Positions 16,564-25,272 of a stretch of 57,468 nt of DNA are shown in pieces. The DNA comes from Ignavibacteriota bacterium. Lineage in GTDB: Bacteria; Bacteroidota; Ignavibacteria; UBA10030. The notes under the pieces were generated by a model, which made no database searches, was not told the DNA's origin, and saw nothing but the letters and a program-made list of their open reading frames with translations. The stretch lies in the NCBI GenBank assembly GCA_003170475.1, contig PMZI01000040.1, forward strand, positions 1-57,468, given 5' to 3'. A program made the translations under genes and the position numbers. How positions within the stretch are numbered: the first letter of the stretch is position 1; every line of letters starts with the position of its first letter.

Positions 16564-17238
16564 GTGCTCAAACTCCTCGTCAATGACTTCAGGTTAAACG
16601 CGGTTTTCGTGTTTTGGGTGTTTCTTCTCTTCAATGTCCACCTGGTCCTAATGGCTTGCTTGGCAATGGGCGGCAGACCTGTCGTCGGCGGAATTCAGTC
16701 TGGAATTGTATTTGCCTCGGCAATCGCGGTTGCCGTGTTCATCAGGGAAGAGCAGAACAAAGGGCAAATTATCAATCGCAGTCTCCCCATCAGTCATTTT
16801 AAGGCAGTGTGCGCCAGATACTTATCGATTTCTCTTTTTGTTGTTTCGAGTGTGTTGTACGGGCTCTTTTTCTGGCTCATCATTGCACCATCGATCCATA
16901 GCACATATCTGCAAGAGCATTTCCTCCATTTGCTCGGTGATCGCTATGTTGCCCCGCAACATTTTTTTATGGCGCACGAGCTTGCCGTGGGCGTGACAAT
17001 TGCCATTGGCGTTCCCTTGATCTATCGCTATGGTACATTCTGGCGAATCGTGATCGGTTATCTCATTGTCTTTGCATGCTGGTCGCGAACCGTCACGTAC
17101 TTGCAGGAATGCTCGCACTCTATTATGCTCGAAATGGGGCTGCTAGGGTCGATTCTCTTCGCTATGATCTTCCCGATCGCAATCGTTACAGTCTCCATAC
17201 AGCTCTCGATACGATTTTACGGTCGAAAACAACTATGA
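16564..17238 (+). CDS. ABC-2 type permease, copy 2
   Basis: A 224-residue membrane protein paralogous to the preceding gene: matching LLVNDFRLNAVF opening, FIREEQNKGQIINRSLPISH loop, ARYLSISLFVV segment and RFYGRKQL end. The start is GTG at 16564 with GGGAGG (16553-16558) upstream. The 20 bases before this start copy the end of the ATPase gene, showing that the duplicated unit carried its ribosome-binding site with it. The two copies may form a heterodimeric permease (inference). Confidence 0.85.
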   Translation: MLKLLVNDFRLNAVFVFWVFLLFNVHLVLMACLAMGGRPVVGGIQSGIVFASAIAVAVFIREEQNKGQIINRSLPISHFKAVCARYLSISLFVVSSVLYGLFFWLIIAPSIHSTYLQEHFLHLLGDRYVAPQHFFMAHELAVGVTIAIGVPLIYRYGTFWRIVIGYLIVFACWSRTVTYLQECSHSIMLEMGLLGSILFAMIFPIAIVTVSIQLSIRFYGRKQL

Positions 17239-17250
17239 GGGGCCCCCGCA

Positions 17251-17643
17251 ATGGGACAGACGCAACTCCTGCTCGTTGTTTTGGCCGTGATCCTTGTCGG
17301 CGTTGCCATCTTTGTTGGTGTCAGCATGTTCACAGCTAATGCCATTGAGAATACTCGAAATGCAATCATCACCGACCTGCACGCCTTCTCTGCGAAGGCG
17401 CTCGCCTACTATTGGAAACCGGCGACGCAAGGGGGCGGCAACAGGAGTTTTACCGGCGTGACCATTGGACGAATTGCTGCGATGGGGGAAAACCCAAACG
17501 CGCGCTATTATGTTGAGAGCGCGCAAGATGACAACTGTGTCATTGTTGGCGTCGGAAAAATCGTGACAAGCGAGGGAGATTCAATTCTTGTCCGCGTACA
17601 AGTGTCGCCGACAAAGCGGGCGATCGTTGAGATCGTGCACTGA
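17251..17643 (+). CDS. Small single-pass membrane-anchored protein, unknown function
   Basis: A 130-residue protein with one N-terminal hydrophobic helix (LLLVVLAVILVGVAIFVGVSMF, about residues 6-27) and a soluble part of about 100 residues with mixed helix and strand. The layout resembles a type IV pilin-like protein, but there is no prepilin peptidase Gly-Phe site before the helix, so I do not call it one. It starts 12 bases after the second permease and probably belongs to the same transcript. Partner or substrate unknown. Confidence 0.7.
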   Translation: MGQTQLLLVVLAVILVGVAIFVGVSMFTANAIENTRNAIITDLHAFSAKALAYYWKPATQGGGNRSFTGVTIGRIAAMGENPNARYYVESAQDDNCVIVGVGKIVTSEGDSILVRVQVSPTKRAIVEIVH

Positions 17644-18194
17644 GGGTCGAGCCAAGACAGACGATCAAGTAATTCGAAGGTCTTTACGGAAATCGCCATG
17701 GCAGACTCATTGAAAAAACCCGGTCTCGTGTCTCACAAGTTCGTTGATGAGGTCCGAGGTATGACACACCCCTCTGCCACAAAGACGGTGGACAGGTAAA
17801 TCCCCTCTCGCCGACACGCGAGCCATCCCGCAGAGGGGACTGGCAAAGCCAAGCGAAGATCGTCCTCTCTCGTGTGTGGGCTTGAGCGTTGTGAGAGGGG
17901 AGCAGAGGTGTGTGTGTATTCTCCTCTGCGATGGAGGGCTTTTTCCAACTGCTTTCTGGCGACCTCAGTATCTCTTCTTCTTGCTGAGATACTTCTCTGC
18001 AATTGAACTTTCTGCAGTCTCATCCTGCCACACCACCGTTTCAATCCACCAGTCATCTTCCTTCATCTTGATGATAGAGTGAGTAACAAATTGAAGCCAC
18101 AGGCGGGTGAGCTTCTTCCCGAAAATGCTTGCGGTTTGTACGGTTCTTTTTATCTTGTGTAGTTCAAATTTCTCCTCAACCACAAAGGATTGCA
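17644..18194. other. Intergenic stretch, no supported gene
   Basis: 551 bases. The left half has repeated CCCCTCT / AGAGGGG strings that could form weak hairpins. The right half has a 76-codon minus-strand frame (17965-18195) with plausible composition but no ribosome-binding site and a start inside the SlyD-like gene's leader. The promoter of the SlyD-like gene should lie here. Confidence 0.45.
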
Positions 18195-18674
18195 ATGACG
18201 ATTCAGAAAAACAAAGTCGTTACGATAGAGTATACCCTGACGGACGAATCCGGTGCTCTGATCGAAAGCTCCGAAGGCCAGGAACCCCTCATTTACATTC
18301 ACGGTATAGGCAACATTATTCCCGGACTGGAGACGTCGCTGGAAGGGAAGACCGCCGGCGAGACTTTGAAAGTGTCCGTGCCGCCCGCAGATGCATATGG
18401 TGAATGGGATCAAGAGAAGATCATTGATATCCCGAAGGCCCAGTTCAGCGGTGTCGACGACATACAAATCGGAATGCAGTTTGGCGTCCACAGCAGCACC
18501 GGGGAGCAGATCGTCACGGTCACAAAAGTCGAAGCAGAGAGCGTGACCGTCGACGCAAACCATCCGCTCGCAGGCAAGACGCTGAATTTCGAAGTGAAAG
18601 TGGTCGGTGTCCGGGAGCCAACTCCCGACGAGCTCGACCATGGTCATGTCCATGGTCCCGGTGGGCATCACTGA
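18195..18674 (+). CDS. SlyD-like FKBP-type peptidyl-prolyl isomerase
   Basis: A 159-residue protein with the SlyD arrangement: an FKBP half (VVTIEYTLTDESGALIESS ... IHGIGNIIPGLE), an inserted chaperone-like IF domain (AYGEWDQEKIIDIPKAQF ...), return of the FKBP fold (NHPLAGKTLNFEVKVV), and a short His-rich metal-binding tail (HGHVHGPGGHH). It speeds prolyl isomerisation and chaperones folding; the tail can bind nickel or other metals. No signal peptide with the start chosen at 18195, which has AAAGGA 5 bases upstream. The upstream frame extension lacks support. Confidence 0.9.
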   Translation: MTIQKNKVVTIEYTLTDESGALIESSEGQEPLIYIHGIGNIIPGLETSLEGKTAGETLKVSVPPADAYGEWDQEKIIDIPKAQFSGVDDIQIGMQFGVHSSTGEQIVTVTKVEAESVTVDANHPLAGKTLNFEVKVVGVREPTPDELDHGHVHGPGGHH

Positions 18675-18739
18675 GTTGAGCAACTGGGTTTCGCAATTGT
18701 GGCAACGGTGTAACCGTTGAAATCATCACATCCTGAAGA

Positions 18740-18774
18740 AATGCGCTGAATCCGTTCAGCGCATTCGTGTTTTA
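18740..18774 (+). terminator. Terminator after the PPIase gene
   Basis: AATGCGCTGAA-TCCG-TTCAGCGCATT, a perfect 11-bp stem, followed by CGTGTTTT. Confidence 0.75.
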
Positions 18775-18881
18775 GGTCCGCTCTTCGATGCATTTTGGAT
18801 GAGAGGATTTCTGGAAAAGATGTTACATTCATTCACGAACACCTCATTGAACTTGTCGATGCACCAATCCTGGAGATTGTT

Positions 18882-19562
18882 ATGGCAACCGTCATGATGG
18901 ATTTGAACGAGATCATCACAAAGCCGAAAGAAGCGATCTATCAACGCAAGGCTGAATTCGTCATCGAGAACCTGAAGAAGCGGAACATCAACGCCTTCTA
19001 CCATCGCACTGCGGCAGAATCGATTGTTGAGATCTGTAAGTTGATACCGCAGAAAGCGACAGTAGCTCTTGGCGGCTCTGTTTCCGTGATGCAATCCGGC
19101 CTGCTCGTGGCGCTGAGATCGATGACTATCGAATTGCTCGACCGCTACCGTCTTGGTATCAGCAGTGAAGAAGTCGAGCGAATTATGCTTCGCGGCATGA
19201 CTGCCGACGTCCTGGTGTCGAGCTGCAACGCAATCACTGCCGATGGAAAGCTGGTAAACGAAGACGGCCGGGGAAACCGAGTCGCAGGACTTATCTTCGG
19301 TCCGAAGAAAGTCATTCTCATGGTCGGAGTAAACAAGATCGTTCCATCTCTGGAAGCAGGTCTGTCGCGCATCAAGGACGTTGCAGCACCATTGAATTGC
19401 ATCCGCCTGGGGTATGATACGCCGTGTACTCATACGGGTTTCTGCGATGACGAGAACTGTCACCCACCGGCGAGAGCGTGCAGCCAGATCACCATCATCG
19501 AGTCGAACCGGGTAAAGGATCGGCTGAACGTTTTCCTCGTGGGTGAAGAGCTGGGGTATTAG
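18882..19562 (+). CDS. LUD-domain (YkgG/LutC-like) protein
   Basis: A 226-residue protein of the LUD superfamily: LGGSVSVMQSGLL near the middle, RGNRVAGLIFGPKKVILMVG, and a Cys-rich C-terminal part (DTPCTHTGFCDDENCHPPARAC). LUD proteins occur in lactate oxidation (LutB/LutC) and in stand-alone forms of unknown role. No LutA or LutB partner is visible here. I chose the ATG at 18882 because GGAG lies 6 bases upstream; the longer frame from 18795 lacks such a site. The four to five conserved cysteines suggest metal or cluster binding (inference). Confidence 0.82.
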   Translation: MATVMMDLNEIITKPKEAIYQRKAEFVIENLKKRNINAFYHRTAAESIVEICKLIPQKATVALGGSVSVMQSGLLVALRSMTIELLDRYRLGISSEEVERIMLRGMTADVLVSSCNAITADGKLVNEDGRGNRVAGLIFGPKKVILMVGVNKIVPSLEAGLSRIKDVAAPLNCIRLGYDTPCTHTGFCDDENCHPPARACSQITIIESNRVKDRLNVFLVGEELGY

Positions 19563-19680
19563 CTGTCCGTCCGGACAAACAAGTCCCGATGGGATGGCTT
19601 CGCCAAATGTTTGTCCTACGAAGACTCATCGCGGTGGGTCGGACATTCTTGTCTGACCACAAAAGGACAAACAAAAAGTC
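19563..19680. repeat. Hairpin-rich intergenic repeat
   Basis: GGTCGGACA-TTCT-TGTCTGACC (19637-19658) is a 9-bp hairpin with one G-T pair. Its halves recur inverted in GTCCGTCCGGACAAACAAG nearby, and GGACAAAC occurs twice. No gene fits; it looks like a small dispersed element. Confidence 0.4.
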
Positions 19681-19723
19681 TTGCTCCACAGCATCAAACA
19701 TTTCACCATTTGAAAGAAACGCC

Positions 19724-21304
19724 ATGAAGAAACCCATTCATGTTTTCGGGTCCTTGATCATCATCGTACTCTTCTTCACGCTGAGCAGCACGTCGATCCG
19801 TCACGAAAACCTCGGTAACCGGCTGGATTTCGACGCCTGCACCAGCATCATCGTCGGCAAAGCTGCCTCGATCGACGGGTCAACGATGACCTCGCATTCA
19901 TGCGACTCGCAGTCGGACAGAACGTGGATGATTATTGTGCCTAACAAGAAGCACAAGTCGGGGGAAATGGCGCCTGTCTACATGAGTCCGAAAGAAACCA
20001 AGGGGCCGAACGATCCGGATGCGATCTCCGTCGGTGATATACCACAGGTTCCGGAGACCTATGCCTACATCAATGCAGCGTATCCGATTATGAATGAGCG
20101 CCAACTTGCCATCGGGGAGACGACCTTTGGCGGAAAAATTGGACTGAAGAGTGACGAAGGTATTCTCGATTGCCCTGAGCTTTACAGACTCGCACTTGAA
20201 AGGGCGAGCACGGCGAGGGATGCCATCAGGATCATCGACCAGCTCACGAAGCAGTATGGCTACAACGACTACGGAGAATGTTTCACGTTTGCAGACACGA
20301 AGGAAACGTGGCATTTCGAAATCCTTGGCCCTGGAAAGGGAAAGAAGGGGGCCGTTTGGGCAGCCGTACGAATACCCGATGATCATGTCGGAGTATCGGC
20401 GAACGCAAGCAGGATCCGTCAAATCAATCTGAAGGACCCGGAGAATTTCATGGCCTCCGAAAACGTATTCTCGCTGGCTCAGGAAAATGGATGGTGGAAG
20501 CCCGAGAGCGGTCAGCCGTTTGAATTCTGCTACGCGTACGCGGACCGGAACGGCATGTATGCCCGGCGAAGGGAGTGGCGCGTGTTAAGCAAAGCGGCTC
20601 CGACTCTGAAGTTGGATCCGAACTCGGAGAACTTTCCCTTCTCCGTGAAGGCGGAAAGGAAACTCTCGGTGAACGATCTGCTCGAAATGTTTCGTGACTA
20701 CTACCAGGACACTGATTTTGACATGACGAACGGGGTGATCGCGAAGGACAAGAGCGGAAAGGTCATCAAGAGTCCCGTGGCGAATCCCTTCATGAACAAT
20801 GACTACAAGCAATTATTCAACGTGAGGAGTGAACGAACGATCGCTTGCGCGCGTGCGACATATGTGCAAGTCACGCAATCAAGAAGCTGGCTGCCGGATC
20901 CTATCGGCGGCGTCGTCTGGCTGGGATACGACAATCCTGTCACGACTCCGCATACTCCATTCTATTGCGGGATCGAGAGTATGCCAAAAAGCTACATGGT
21001 TGACGGACGCGCAAAATTCCGACGGGACTGTGCATGGTGGGCATTCAGATCCGTCGGGCAATTGTGCTATCTGAGGTATCAGGACATGACGAAAGATGTC
21101 GAGCATGTTTGGAGGGAGATAGAAACCAGGGCGTTCAACAATCAATCTGAGTTCGAAGCGAAAATGCTCGCGATGTATAAGAAAGATCCTGCGCAAGCGA
21201 AACGGCTTCTCACAGAATACAGCCAGAAGATTGCCGACGATGCCGTGTCGCGATACTGGCAGTTGCAGGAAGAGCTCTGGACCAAATACACTTACAAATT
21301 CTAA
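19724..21304 (+). CDS. Secreted C69-family dipeptidase
   Basis: A 526-residue N-terminal-nucleophile hydrolase. After a signal/propeptide region (MKKPIHVFGSLIIIVLFFTL ...) comes DACTSIIVGKAASIDGSTM with the nucleophile Cys39. Peptidase family C69 (dipeptidase A, PepD) autoprocesses to expose this Cys. The NMYARRREWRVLS-like and DDAVSRYWQLQEELW segments fit the family. It probably releases amino acids from dipeptides in the periplasm or at the surface, working with the other exported peptidases in this window. Start 19724 is the first ATG with a normal signal peptide; the upstream frame crosses a repeat. Confidence 0.88.
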   Translation: MKKPIHVFGSLIIIVLFFTLSSTSIRHENLGNRLDFDACTSIIVGKAASIDGSTMTSHSCDSQSDRTWMIIVPNKKHKSGEMAPVYMSPKETKGPNDPDAISVGDIPQVPETYAYINAAYPIMNERQLAIGETTFGGKIGLKSDEGILDCPELYRLALERASTARDAIRIIDQLTKQYGYNDYGECFTFADTKETWHFEILGPGKGKKGAVWAAVRIPDDHVGVSANASRIRQINLKDPENFMASENVFSLAQENGWWKPESGQPFEFCYAYADRNGMYARRREWRVLSKAAPTLKLDPNSENFPFSVKAERKLSVNDLLEMFRDYYQDTDFDMTNGVIAKDKSGKVIKSPVANPFMNNDYKQLFNVRSERTIACARATYVQVTQSRSWLPDPIGGVVWLGYDNPVTTPHTPFYCGIESMPKSYMVDGRAKFRRDCAWWAFRSVGQLCYLRYQDMTKDVEHVWREIETRAFNNQSEFEAKMLAMYKKDPAQAKRLLTEYSQKIADDAVSRYWQLQEELWTKYTYKF

Positions 21305-21510
21305 GCAAGCCTCGTAACTGCTGAACACCGTTCCAGACCTATTGCCGGTTCTCCGTCAGACCCATGAATCGGATTCCTGTTTCCAGAAATAGGAATCCCG
21401 AGCCCGTGATCTACCTCCTGTAGGCAAATTTGCCGAAAACGGCCTGAATTGTGGTCGGCATGCAAATTGTATCATTTTTGAGACCCAAAAATCTATAAGG
21501 GAAGGTGGAT

Positions 21511-21774
21511 ATGGCTGAAGTGGCAGAACAAACAAAAAAGGCTGCTAAAGGGAGTGTCGTCATCTCTGCAGAACGATGCAAAGGGTGCGGTTTCTGCGTT
21601 GAGTTTTGTCCCCCCGAAGTGCTTGAGCTCGCCAGCGAATACAATTCGAAAGGCTACCACACACCGATTTTGGTGAAGCGTGAACTCTGCACAGGATGCG
21701 ACATCTGCGGGATGGTTTGTCCTGACTTCGCAATCTACGGCTACATTATGAAGAAGAAATCCAAGGAGGCTTGA
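21511..21774 (+). CDS. korD: 2-oxoacid:ferredoxin oxidoreductase, delta (ferredoxin) subunit
   Basis: An 87-residue protein with two [4Fe-4S] motifs, CKGCGFCVEFCP and CTGCDICGMVCP. It carries electrons from the catalytic subunits to ferredoxin. GGAAGG 5 bases upstream fixes the ATG at 21511. First gene of korDABC; the next gene begins within a few bases of its stop. The upstream region contains the perfect palindrome GGCAAATTTGCC (21423-21434), a possible regulator site. Confidence 0.92.
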   Translation: MAEVAEQTKKAAKGSVVISAERCKGCGFCVEFCPPEVLELASEYNSKGYHTPILVKRELCTGCDICGMVCPDFAIYGYIMKKKSKEA

Positions 21775-21776
21775 CC

Positions 21777-22940
21777 GTGCACGCAGATCCAATCGGAGTT
21801 CTTACTGGAGCTCATTTCATTGACGGTGACCACGCGTGCAGCGAAGGAGCCATCGCGGCAGGCTGCCGGTTCGTTGCCGGCTATCCCATCACACCATCGA
21901 CAGAAGTTGTCGAACGCATTGCGGACCGCTTTCCGTTCGTCGGCGGCGTCTTCATTCAAATGGAAGATGAGATCGCTTCATCCATCGCCATCCAGGGGGC
22001 AGTCTGGGGCGGCAAGAAAGCGATGACTGTTACGTCCGGTCCCGGCTTCTCGCTGATGATGGAACACATCGGATTCGCGGCCATGACCGAAACGCCGTGC
22101 GTGTTTGTTGACGTTCAGCGCGCAGGTCCATCGACCGGTTTGCCCACCATGCCGGCACAAGGCGATATGATGCAGGCACGGTGGGGTTCTCATGGCGACT
22201 ATCAGATTATTGCCATAGCGCCTAATTCTCCGCAGGAATGTTTCGACCTCACCATCCATGCCTTCAATCTCTCCGAGCGTTACCGAGTTCCGGTCATGAT
22301 GATGATGGACGAGTGCGTCGGTCACATGATCGAACGAGTAGTCATCCCGGAGGCAGAAAAGATCGAAGTGCATAATCGAAAAGTGTATGAAGGGCCGAAG
22401 GAGAATTACTTGGCATTTGAGGCCGGTCGGGACCTAGTTCCGACGATGGTGAAGGCCGGCGACGGTTACAAGATCCACGTGACGGGATTGACCCATGATG
22501 AGAAGGGATATCCCAACATGTCCGTGGCCACACAGGCAAAGCTTGTCCAACGTCTGATGGATAAGATCCGACTCAATGCTGATGACATCATCAAGTACGA
22601 AGAAGAGAATGTCGAAGGCGCGGATATTGTCGTTGTAACCTTTGGTATCACATCACGTACCGCTATACCGGCAATTGAGCAGGCGCGAGCCAAAGGGCTC
22701 AAGGTCGGACACCTCCGCCTCATCGTGTGCTGGCCGTTCCCCGAGAAACGCATCAGGGAGCTGGCTGGGCGTGTGAAGGCGATCGTCATGCCGGAATTGA
22801 ACATGGGACAGATGGTGTATGAAGTCGAACGCTGTGCAGCAGGGAAGTGCAATGTCGTTTCCGTGCCTCACGCCGGCGGAACAGTTCATCAGCCGAAGGA
22901 TATCCTGGCGGCAATTGAAAAATCTATTCGAGGGAAGTGA
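21777..22940 (+). CDS. korA: 2-oxoacid:ferredoxin oxidoreductase, alpha subunit
   Basis: A 387-residue subunit with the conserved GYPITPSTEVVE motif near residue 38, TSGPGFSLMMEHIG and a C-terminal transketolase-like domain (VVTFGITSRTAIPAIEQA ...). With KorB it binds thiamine diphosphate and decarboxylates 2-oxoglutarate (most likely) to succinyl-CoA, or runs in reverse as CO2 fixation in the reductive TCA cycle. I set the start at GTG 21777, with AAGGAGG 7 bases before it; the TTG at 21771 lies too close to the ribosome-binding site. The four-subunit D-A-B-C order supports KOR over pyruvate enzymes, but substrate is not proven. Confidence 0.92.
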   Translation: MHADPIGVLTGAHFIDGDHACSEGAIAAGCRFVAGYPITPSTEVVERIADRFPFVGGVFIQMEDEIASSIAIQGAVWGGKKAMTVTSGPGFSLMMEHIGFAAMTETPCVFVDVQRAGPSTGLPTMPAQGDMMQARWGSHGDYQIIAIAPNSPQECFDLTIHAFNLSERYRVPVMMMMDECVGHMIERVVIPEAEKIEVHNRKVYEGPKENYLAFEAGRDLVPTMVKAGDGYKIHVTGLTHDEKGYPNMSVATQAKLVQRLMDKIRLNADDIIKYEEENVEGADIVVVTFGITSRTAIPAIEQARAKGLKVGHLRLIVCWPFPEKRIRELAGRVKAIVMPELNMGQMVYEVERCAAGKCNVVSVPHAGGTVHQPKDILAAIEKSIRGK

Positions 22941-22942
22941 TC

Positions 22943-23839
22943 ATGCCAGAAGAACTTTATGAAATTGAAGCCAATATCCCGGCGAATCCCATTGAAGAGT
23001 ACCTTCGCATGGATCGGATGCCTCATATCTGGTGTCCGGGATGCGGTATCGGAACGACGGTAAACTGCTTCGTCCGTGCGCTGCAAACGAGTGGGCTGGA
23101 TCTAGACAAAGTCGCGGTGGTCTCCGGTATCGGCTGCACAGGACGCGTGGCGGGCTATATGAACCTCGATTCGTTCCATACCACCCATGGCCGTGCCATT
23201 CCTTTTGCTACGGGTCTCAAGCTGGCCAATCCGGAATTGAAGGTCGTGGTCTACAGCGGCGACGGTGATCTCACCGCCATTGGCGGCAACCATTTCATCC
23301 ACGCAGCCCGCCGCAATATGGATATCACAGTCATCCTCATCAATAACATGATTTATGGAATGACCGGCGGACAGGTTGCGCCGACGACGCCCGTAGGGGC
23401 GACAGCTTCCACGACACCTCATGGCAACTTTGAGGAAACATTCAACCTTCCGTTCCTCGCCGAGTCATGCGGTGCGGTGTATGTGGCTCGCTGGACAGCC
23501 CACCACGTCAGACATCTGACAAAGTCGATCAAAGAAGCGTTGGCCAAGAAGGGCTTTTCGTTCATCGAGATTCTGGCCCCGTGTCCGACGCTTTATAGCC
23601 GCCGTAACAAGCTTGGCGACGGTCTCGACCAGATGGAATTCTACCGTGATCACAGCCAGATCAAGAATGGTGCCGATACGAAGTCAGTGGCGATCGATTT
23701 CCAGGGCGACATTGTCGTTGGCAAGTTCGTCGACAAAGAGCGACCGACCTACCTGGAAGCCATGAACAACCACTATCAGAAGAAATATGGGGACCGTTAC
23801 GTTCCCTCTGAAGAAATGAGAAAGGTGTTCCATGCCTAG
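22943..23839 (+). CDS. korB: 2-oxoacid:ferredoxin oxidoreductase, beta (TPP) subunit
   Basis: A 298-residue subunit holding the thiamine diphosphate site: HIWCPGCGIG near residue 30, YSGDGDLTAIGGNH (the GDG motif for Mg and pyrophosphate) and ILINNMIYGMTGGQ. The Cys in CPGCG probably ligates a cluster. AGGGA 7 bases upstream selects the ATG at 22943. Its end overlaps korC by 8 bases, so subunits are made in coupled translation. Confidence 0.93.
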   Translation: MPEELYEIEANIPANPIEEYLRMDRMPHIWCPGCGIGTTVNCFVRALQTSGLDLDKVAVVSGIGCTGRVAGYMNLDSFHTTHGRAIPFATGLKLANPELKVVVYSGDGDLTAIGGNHFIHAARRNMDITVILINNMIYGMTGGQVAPTTPVGATASTTPHGNFEETFNLPFLAESCGAVYVARWTAHHVRHLTKSIKEALAKKGFSFIEILAPCPTLYSRRNKLGDGLDQMEFYRDHSQIKNGADTKSVAIDFQGDIVVGKFVDKERPTYLEAMNNHYQKKYGDRYVPSEEMRKVFHA

Positions 23840-24401
23840 GACTGAAATAAAAATCGGTGGATTCGGGGGTCAGGGAGTGATTCTCAGCGGATACATCCTT
23901 GGAAGGGCGGCTTCTATTTTCGACCACAAAAACGCGACTATGATCCAGGCATTTGGACCCGAGGCGCGAGGCAGTGCAACAAGTGCACAACTCATCATCT
24001 CAGACGAACCGATTACCTATCCCTACATCGTAGCTCCGAACGTGATGGTATTGATGTCGCAGGAGGCGTATTCGAAATTCTCTCCCGAACTCGCGCCGGG
24101 CGGTATGCTCCTGACGGAAGAAGACCTGGTGGCGACGCACAATCTTCGGAGCGACGTCAAGCACTATTCGATTCCGGCGACCCGGTTCGCGGAGGAACTC
24201 GGCAAACGACTCGTGTTAAATATTGTAATGCTCGGTTTCGCGACGGCAATCACGAACATTGTCGGACGCGAGGCGGCTCGCAATGCTGTGAAGGTCTCAG
24301 TCCCGAAAGGGACAGAGGAACTCAACTTCGCTGCTTTTGAGAAGGGGTATGAGTACGGACTGAAACTGCTCAAGGGAGAGCCAGAAAAAGTCATGGCGTA
24401 A
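23832..24401 (+). CDS. korC: 2-oxoacid:ferredoxin oxidoreductase, gamma subunit
   Basis: A 189-residue subunit with the family opening IKIGGFGGQGVILSGYILG and the conserved FGPEARGS segment, completing the four-subunit enzyme. The gamma subunit contributes to CoA binding. It ends the operon; a terminator follows within 80 bases. Confidence 0.92.
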   Translation: MPRTEIKIGGFGGQGVILSGYILGRAASIFDHKNATMIQAFGPEARGSATSAQLIISDEPITYPYIVAPNVMVLMSQEAYSKFSPELAPGGMLLTEEDLVATHNLRSDVKHYSIPATRFAEELGKRLVLNIVMLGFATAITNIVGREAARNAVKVSVPKGTEELNFAAFEKGYEYGLKLLKGEPEKVMA

Positions 24402-24446
24402 ACATGTTGCAGTCGCCGGTTCTAGTCGGCGGCTGGTCTGGTAGGA

Positions 24447-24479
24447 CAAAGGGCCTCGCAAGTGTGGGGCCTTTTTTTG
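24447..24479 (+). terminator. Terminator of the korDABC operon
   Basis: A stem made by GGCCTC and GGGGCC, extended by A-T pairs, around a GCAAGTGT loop, followed by seven T residues. Confidence 0.85.
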
Positions 24480-24506
24480 CGCTTCAGGAGAAGTGATTGC
24501 GTGCAG

Positions 24507-24564
24507 GAAATTCGAAGCACGAAATACGAAATCCTAAACAAATACGAAAGCACAAATTTGAAAC
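24507..24564 (+). repeat. Left inverted repeat flanking the four-helix-bundle gene
   Basis: A 58-base AT-rich sequence centred on ACGAAATCCTAAACAAATACG. Its reverse complement matches 25273-25330 across about 57 positions, best in the core TTTGTTTAGGATTT. Confidence 0.7.
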
Positions 24565-24607
24565 AGGACAAAACCGCATCGATATTCGTTCATCATGATA
24601 TTGAATA

Positions 24608-24970
24608 TCATCTGGATGAGTTGCGAAGGATCGCACCAAAAATCAACATAAGTTCTGTCGATTCCTGTATCAGGCCGACTCGCAAGGTCTCATTGCTCTC
24701 GTCACAAGATACAAGCTGCAACCAATATCGGCTTTCCTTCGATTCCTTTTTTGAAATTCGAACCTTCATCAAAAAGTCCTTTTTGCCCAAGGACTCATTT
24801 GCTTCGATGTAATTCGCTCCAACTGAGCCTGCAGATCTCACCAGTTGTCTTGCTATTTCCCCGTTGGGAATTGTTTTAGGCAGGGAATACACAAACGAAA
24901 TGACATTCTTTGTGAACGCCAAAGTCCGTTGTTCGAGATCATATTGTTGGAGGTGATCAGAGGTTGGCAT
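24608..24970 (-). CDS. Four-helix-bundle protein (23S rRNA intervening-sequence family)
   Basis: A 120-residue helical protein with the family pattern DLEQRTLAFTKNVISFVYSL ... ARQLVRSAGSVGANYIEANE ... KVRISKKESKESRYWLQL. The family was first found in intervening sequences of 23S rRNA genes, but here the gene is intergenic. Role unknown; it forms pentamers in known structures. The ATG at 24970 fits homologue length; a longer start at 25039 is in frame. It is enclosed by inverted repeats at 24507 and 25273, so gene plus repeats may move as a unit. Confidence 0.85.
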   Translation of the reverse strand: MPTSDHLQQYDLEQRTLAFTKNVISFVYSLPKTIPNGEIARQLVRSAGSVGANYIEANESLGKKDFLMKVRISKKESKESRYWLQLVSCDESNETLRVGLIQESTELMLIFGAILRNSSR

Positions 24971-25272
24971 AGCCTGCAGTCGCAGTGTGCTGGCAGGAAT
25001 ATACGACTCCTCATTTTGCCGAGCTAGAGCCAGAGGCAAAATGCAAAGCGATTGCCATTTGTGTGGCCCGGAGTGCAGAAGATGGTAACCGTGGTTGATG
25101 GCTCTTTGTGTGCCTTGTCTTTACGATCGGGTAGAAGGGATGTTCCTTCCACCTGATCGTTGAAATGTCACTGGGGAGACACCACAAGGAATAATTGTTG
25201 GCAGGGGGGCGACATTCGATGATCGGTGAGCTGGAGAATGACGAGTCCCAGCTTTTCGTCGGTTGCGCGGGG

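Noticed and set aside
17251-17643. Type IV pilin-like assignment for the small membrane protein
   Set aside because: The N-terminal helix is right, but the prepilin peptidase site (Gly before a Phe/Met with Glu at +5) is missing.
17965-18195. 76-codon minus-strand frame with Trp- and Lys-rich end
   Set aside because: Composition is plausible, but there is no ribosome-binding site, the start lies at the SlyD-like gene's start, and no family is recognised.
21370-21398. Possible terminator GGATTCCTGTTT-CCAG-AAATAGGAATCC after the C69 peptidase gene
   Set aside because: The stem is good but no T tract follows; it may be a dispersed hairpin and not a terminator.
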